From Bigelowiella natans CCMP2755 (Eukaryota; Cercozoa; Chlorarachniophyceae): DNA of 64,000 bases. The notes beneath the pieces are model-generated. The model saw only the letters and a program-made list of their open reading frames with translations. It did no database searches and was not told the origin of the DNA. The stretch spans positions 1-64,000 of the forward strand of contig ADNK01003302.1 of assembly GCA_000320545.1 (NCBI GenBank), given 5' to 3'. The position numbers were made by a program, and so were the translations under genes. Positions 60,032 to 64,000 of the stretch are shown here, piece after piece. Within the stretch, counting starts at the first letter, position 1. Each line of letters begins with the position of its first letter.

Positions 60032-63000
60032 ATGCCTGATCAACAAGCTTCGCACTACATGGCTATCAATGAGCCCCTTCGCCCGAAGGCTCGCTCCTCT
60101 TCGGCATCTTCGTCTTGGGCGAATTTCTTTTTTAAGTCTTGTCGAGCCACAACAGCAGTGATGTTCGTGGGTACCATAGTTGCCCTTGCATGCTTCGGGA
60201 TCTCTTCCAAATTGGTAAGTGGCAAGAATTTTTCTCCCATGCCAAAGCTCTCTTGTATCTATGACCCTTTATATATGGAAATTTTGCTGAATAAGGGTGT
60301 CGGTGGTGCAGTTATCTACTACCTCCTTAGTACATTCATTTAAAGTGATCGGACACATCCACATATTACACATACGTACGTATCTATTATTAGCACCCAT
60401 TCTTACCAACAGCACACATTCGAAGTTCTTCGAGAATGAAGAAGGCATATCGATTCACACTTGTGTCATTTAGGGTCTTGGGGTAGCACCAAAAATGGCA
60501 GCACCATCTGTGAACATGCAGCTTCAGGCCCCACGATTCGCTGCTCCAACAATCACGAGTAGACAACAAGTACTAGCACGCAATAGAATGCCTATGGTTT
60601 TCGGCCGCAATATGCCCCAGCATTCCGGACGTAGCACTGTATCTCTCCCCAGAGCTTTTCAGCCAGCCACTACTGAGACTGATGTCAAGATGCCGTCAGC
60701 TGGAGGTATGTTCACGGCAACAAAGCCTGAGGAGCGTAGAATTCAGCCTCGAGATGAAAGGGGAAGGAAGAAGTTCAAGGTGGTATACGTAGTCCTCGAA
60801 TCTCAATACCAATCTTCGATGACTGAAGCTGTGAAAAGCATAAACAAGAATCAAGATGGAGTTTGCGTTGAATGCTCTGGATACCTGCTCGAGGAATTGC
60901 GTGATCCGGCCAACTTTGAGGCGTTCAAGAAAGACGTCCAAGACGCGAACGTGTTCATTGGATCGCTCATTTTCGTTCAAGATCTCGCTGAGAAGGTCGT
61001 TGAGGCTGTAAAGCCTGCTCGCGATAACATGGATGCATGTCTTATCTTCCCTTCCATGCCGGATGTCATGAAGCTCAACAAGCTTGGACAATTCTCTCTC
61101 GCCAGTCTTGGAGTCGGAAATGAGAAGGGAGGCGAAGAACCTGCTGCTGATGCTCCAAAGAAAAAGAACAGTGTTGTAAAAGATTTTTTCAAGGCTGCTA
61201 GTAAGGCTAGTCCTGCAACCTTCGAGGAGAACCTCTTGAAGCTCCTGCGTACACTGCCTACTGTCCTTAAATTCTTACCAGCTGGAATTGCTCAAGATGG
61301 TCGCTCTTTCCTTTTATCTCTTCAATACTGGCTGGGTGGCTCTGGTGACAACCTTGAGAACTTCCTCCTGATGATCGCAAACAAATATGTAGATGGTATC
61401 CAGGGAGCTGATCTCATCGATGAGAAGAAGATTGCTGCACCTGCTCTTATTGCAGAGAAAGGCATTTGGCATCCGCTAGCTCCGCAGGTGTTTGATAGCT
61501 CAGATGAATACCTCGAGTGGTACAATCGTGAGATGTGTCCTCTTAACGGCGTAGCTACTGATGCGCCAACCGTCGGTGTCATTCTTCAGAAATCGCATAT
61601 TAACACCAAAGACGAGGCGCATTACGTGTCTCTCTTCCAGGAGTTGGAATCGCGAGGTTCCCGTGTAGTACCCGTATACACGGGTTCGTTGGACTTTTCC
61701 ATCCCAGTTGAGCAGTACTTCTACAACAGACAGGGCAAATGCATTGTAGACAGTGTCATCAACCTCACCGGATTCGCAATGGTTGGAGGTCCAGCGACTC
61801 AAGATCACGATAGGGCGGTCGCTGTGCTGCAGAAGCTCAACCGGCCTTATCTTGTGTCAGTACCACTTGTCTTTCAGTCATTTGAAGAATGGGAGAAATC
61901 ACAGCTTGGCCTTCACCCAGTACAGACCGCCCTGCAGGTGTCTCTCCCCGAACTGGACGGAGCCATTGAGCCGATCATCTTCGCTGGACGTGATCCTGCC
62001 ACCGGTAAAATAATAATCAAGAACAGAATGAGGATCAGACAATATCATGCAGTGATCAACATCAACAAAAAACCATCGTATGCGAACATCTAAAATACCA
62101 TGCTCGATGAGATGCGAGAAATTCGGCCGCGGTTTTACTTCATCATTATCACTTTTATCATTAAATATATCTTTGTATTTTTGTAATATATGCGATTGAT
62201 ATCTTTTCCAATGTTCACGCTTTAAATTAGGCCGCTCTGTTCCAATGCAAGACCGTATCGAAATCCTTGCTGAGAGAGCTCAAAAGTGGGCGACACTTCG
62301 TGCTATTCCTAATGCAGAGAAGAAGCTCGCGATTACAATCTTCTCGTTCCCTCCTGATAAGGGGAATGTTGGTACAGCAGCTTACCTGAATGTGTTTGGT
62401 TCGATCCATGCTGTAATGAAAGAATTGAAACGAAAAGGATACGACGTCGAGGTTCCTGATACCGTTGAGGAGCTCATTGATGGTGTTCTCAAAGATAAAG
62501 AGGCAGAGATTGCATCTCCTGAACTGAACGTTGAGTACCGTATGTCCATGGACGAGTACAAGAAAAAGACTCCTTACGCAAAAGATCTTGAAGACAACTG
62601 GGGTCCTCCTCCAGGAAATCTCAACAGTGATGGAGAGAATCTCCTTGTCTACGGAAAGAAATTCGGAAATGTTTTCATCGGCGTGCAACCTAGCTTCGGT
62701 TACGAGGGCGACCCAATGCGTCTGCTGTTCGCTAAGAGTGCCAGCCCACACCACGGATTTGCCGCATACTACACTTACATCGAAAAAGTATTTGGTGCAA
62801 ACGCTGTCCTACACTTTGGAACACACGGATCGCTCGAATTCATGCCTGGAAAGCAAGTTGGGATGTCTGGAAAGTGCTATCCTGATCGCTTGATTCATGC
62901 GCTACCAAACATCTACTACTATGCAGCTAATAACCCTAGTGAGGCTACAATTGCAAAACGTCGTGGATATGCTTCCACGATTTCCTACTTAACCCCTCCT

Positions 63001-64000
63001 GCAGAGAATGCTGGCCTTTACAAGGGATTGAAAGAGCTTGGAGAGCTCGTAGGTTCTTATCAGGGACTCCGTGAGACTGGTCGAGGCCCAAGCATCGTTA
63101 ACTCTATCGTTGCGAGCGCACGACAATGCAACCTTGACAAGGATATCACGGATCTGCCTTTGGAGGAAGAAGATGCTAAAGAAATGGACCAAGATACCAG
63201 AGATAGAGTGGTGGGGAAGGTGTACAACCAACTCATGGAGATCGAGTCGAGACTACTACCTTGTGGACTTCACACCGTCGGTGTTCCCCCAACCGTTGAG
63301 GAGGCTGTCGCTACTCTGGTGAACATTGCATCTCTCGATCGACCTGAGGATGGCTTCAAGTCGCTTCCTCGCCTTGTTGCTGAGAGTGTTGGACGAGATA
63401 TTGAGGAGATTTATCGAAACTCTGACAATGGTGTACTCGAGGATGTGCAGTTGAGGCAGAACATAGTTGAGGCGACACGTGCAGCAGTACGTGCTGCTGC
63501 CATGCAGTCGGCTAACAAAGATGGTAGGATTGAAGAAGTAAATCCAATGGCCGTTCAGCTGCAGGGTCTAGTAGGCATCAAGTCACCTTGGCGGCAAGCT
63601 CTCAAGGATACAGGTTTTGACGTTTCGGAAGCTGAGCTCACTCCATTGTTCAAGTACCTCGGATTTTGCCTCGAGCAGGTAGTAGCAGATAATGAGCTGG
63701 GAGGTCTGATGAGCGCTCTTGATGGAGAATACATTCTCCCAGGGCCAGGAGGAGACCCTATCCGTAACCCAAAGGTCTTGCCAACGGGCAAGAACATGCA
63801 CGCCCTCGACCCTCAAGCAATTCCTACAAAGGCTGCCGTTGACTGCGCGAAAGTGGTTGTAGATAGGTTGCTTGACAGGCAAAAGCAGGATATGGGTGGT
63901 CAATACCCGGAATCTGTTGCTCTTACTCTCTGGGGAACCGATAATATTAAGACATACGGTGAATCTCTCGCACAGGTAATGTGGCTCGTAGGAGTCCAGC
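60032..64000 (+). CDS. CHLH: Magnesium-chelatase H subunit, plastid-targeted (partial, 3' end beyond window)
   Basis: ChlH binds protoporphyrin IX and, with ChlI/ChlD, inserts Mg2+ as the first committed step of chlorophyll synthesis. Exons: 60032-60214, 60474-62004 and 62231 to the window end; both introns are in phase. Exon 1 is leader: residues 1-41 are polar/basic, 42-57 hydrophobic ([16 protein letters not shown]). The first ~80 residues of exon 2 are basic and Ser/Thr/Pro-rich without acidic residues, a transit-peptide pattern. The mature part starts near [16 protein letters not shown]. Family blocks include [53 protein letters not shown] and [19 protein letters not shown]. About 1160 codons are visible of an expected ~1400. 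The frame is still open at 64000, and the C-terminal part is missing only because the window ends. Confidence 0.97.

Noticed and set aside
1-64000. CRISPR arrays, bacterial operons, rRNA or tRNA genes
   Set aside because: No regularly spaced repeats with unique spacers, no operon structure, no rRNA segments and no convincing tRNA cloverleaf with a TTCGANTC loop were seen by eye.

Overview
The window is nuclear DNA of a photosynthetic eukaryote. It has spliceosomal GT-AG introns in nearly every gene (up to 24 in one gene), dense di- and trinucleotide microsatellites, and conserved eukaryotic genes: Ku80, importin-alpha, a syntaxin-16-type SNARE, the proteasome subunit Rpn1, a spastizin/ZFYVE26-like giant protein, AATF, the UFM1 protease UFSP2 and the magnesium-chelatase H subunit ChlH. 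ChlH starts with a hydrophobic signal-like segment followed by a basic, Ser/Thr/Pro-rich transit-like stretch. That is the two-part leader expected in algae with secondary plastids. An intron-rich chlorarachniophyte-like alga is my best guess, but the sequence alone does not prove it.

Layout: a minus-strand first exon (111-248); a block with a decayed non-LTR reverse-transcriptase relic and short tandem repeats (about 700-1370); a plus-strand Lys-rich nuclear-type gene (1957-3246); a 7.8-kb compositionally distinct island (3.25-11.07 kb) that holds a complete hAT-type non-autonomous transposon with a perfect 8-bp target duplication (5187-6810) and a cluster of unrecognised GC3-rich ORFs (7384-10086); Ku80 on minus (16634 to 11068, 25 exons); importin-alpha on plus (16930-23025); a coiled-coil gene on minus (about 28.9 to 24.1 kb); the 3' end of a second coiled-coil gene on plus (to 30563); syntaxin-16 on minus (33876 to 32266); Rpn1 on plus (34274-38151); the spastizin-like gene on minus (about 51.8 to 38.98 kb); AATF on plus (52307-54026); UFSP2 on minus (58975 to 55646); ChlH on plus (60032 to beyond the window end).

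The conserved genes alternate strictly in orientation. Divergent gene pairs are mostly separated by a few hundred bases to 1 kb. All five convergent (tail-to-tail) gaps contain longer sequence rich in the palindromes CTAG, GCTAGC and GCATGC, and these gaps share short repeats. This architecture, plus the foreign-looking ORF cluster in the largest gap, is the most unusual content of the window. The conserved genes are housekeeping functions with no obvious shared pathway: DNA end joining, nuclear import, endosome/TGN traffic, protein degradation, lysosome-related scaffold, ribosome biogenesis, deUFMylation and chlorophyll synthesis. Exon joins given for Ku80, syntaxin, Rpn1, AATF, UFSP2 and ChlH were derived by hand from splice signals and reading phase and are self-consistent.
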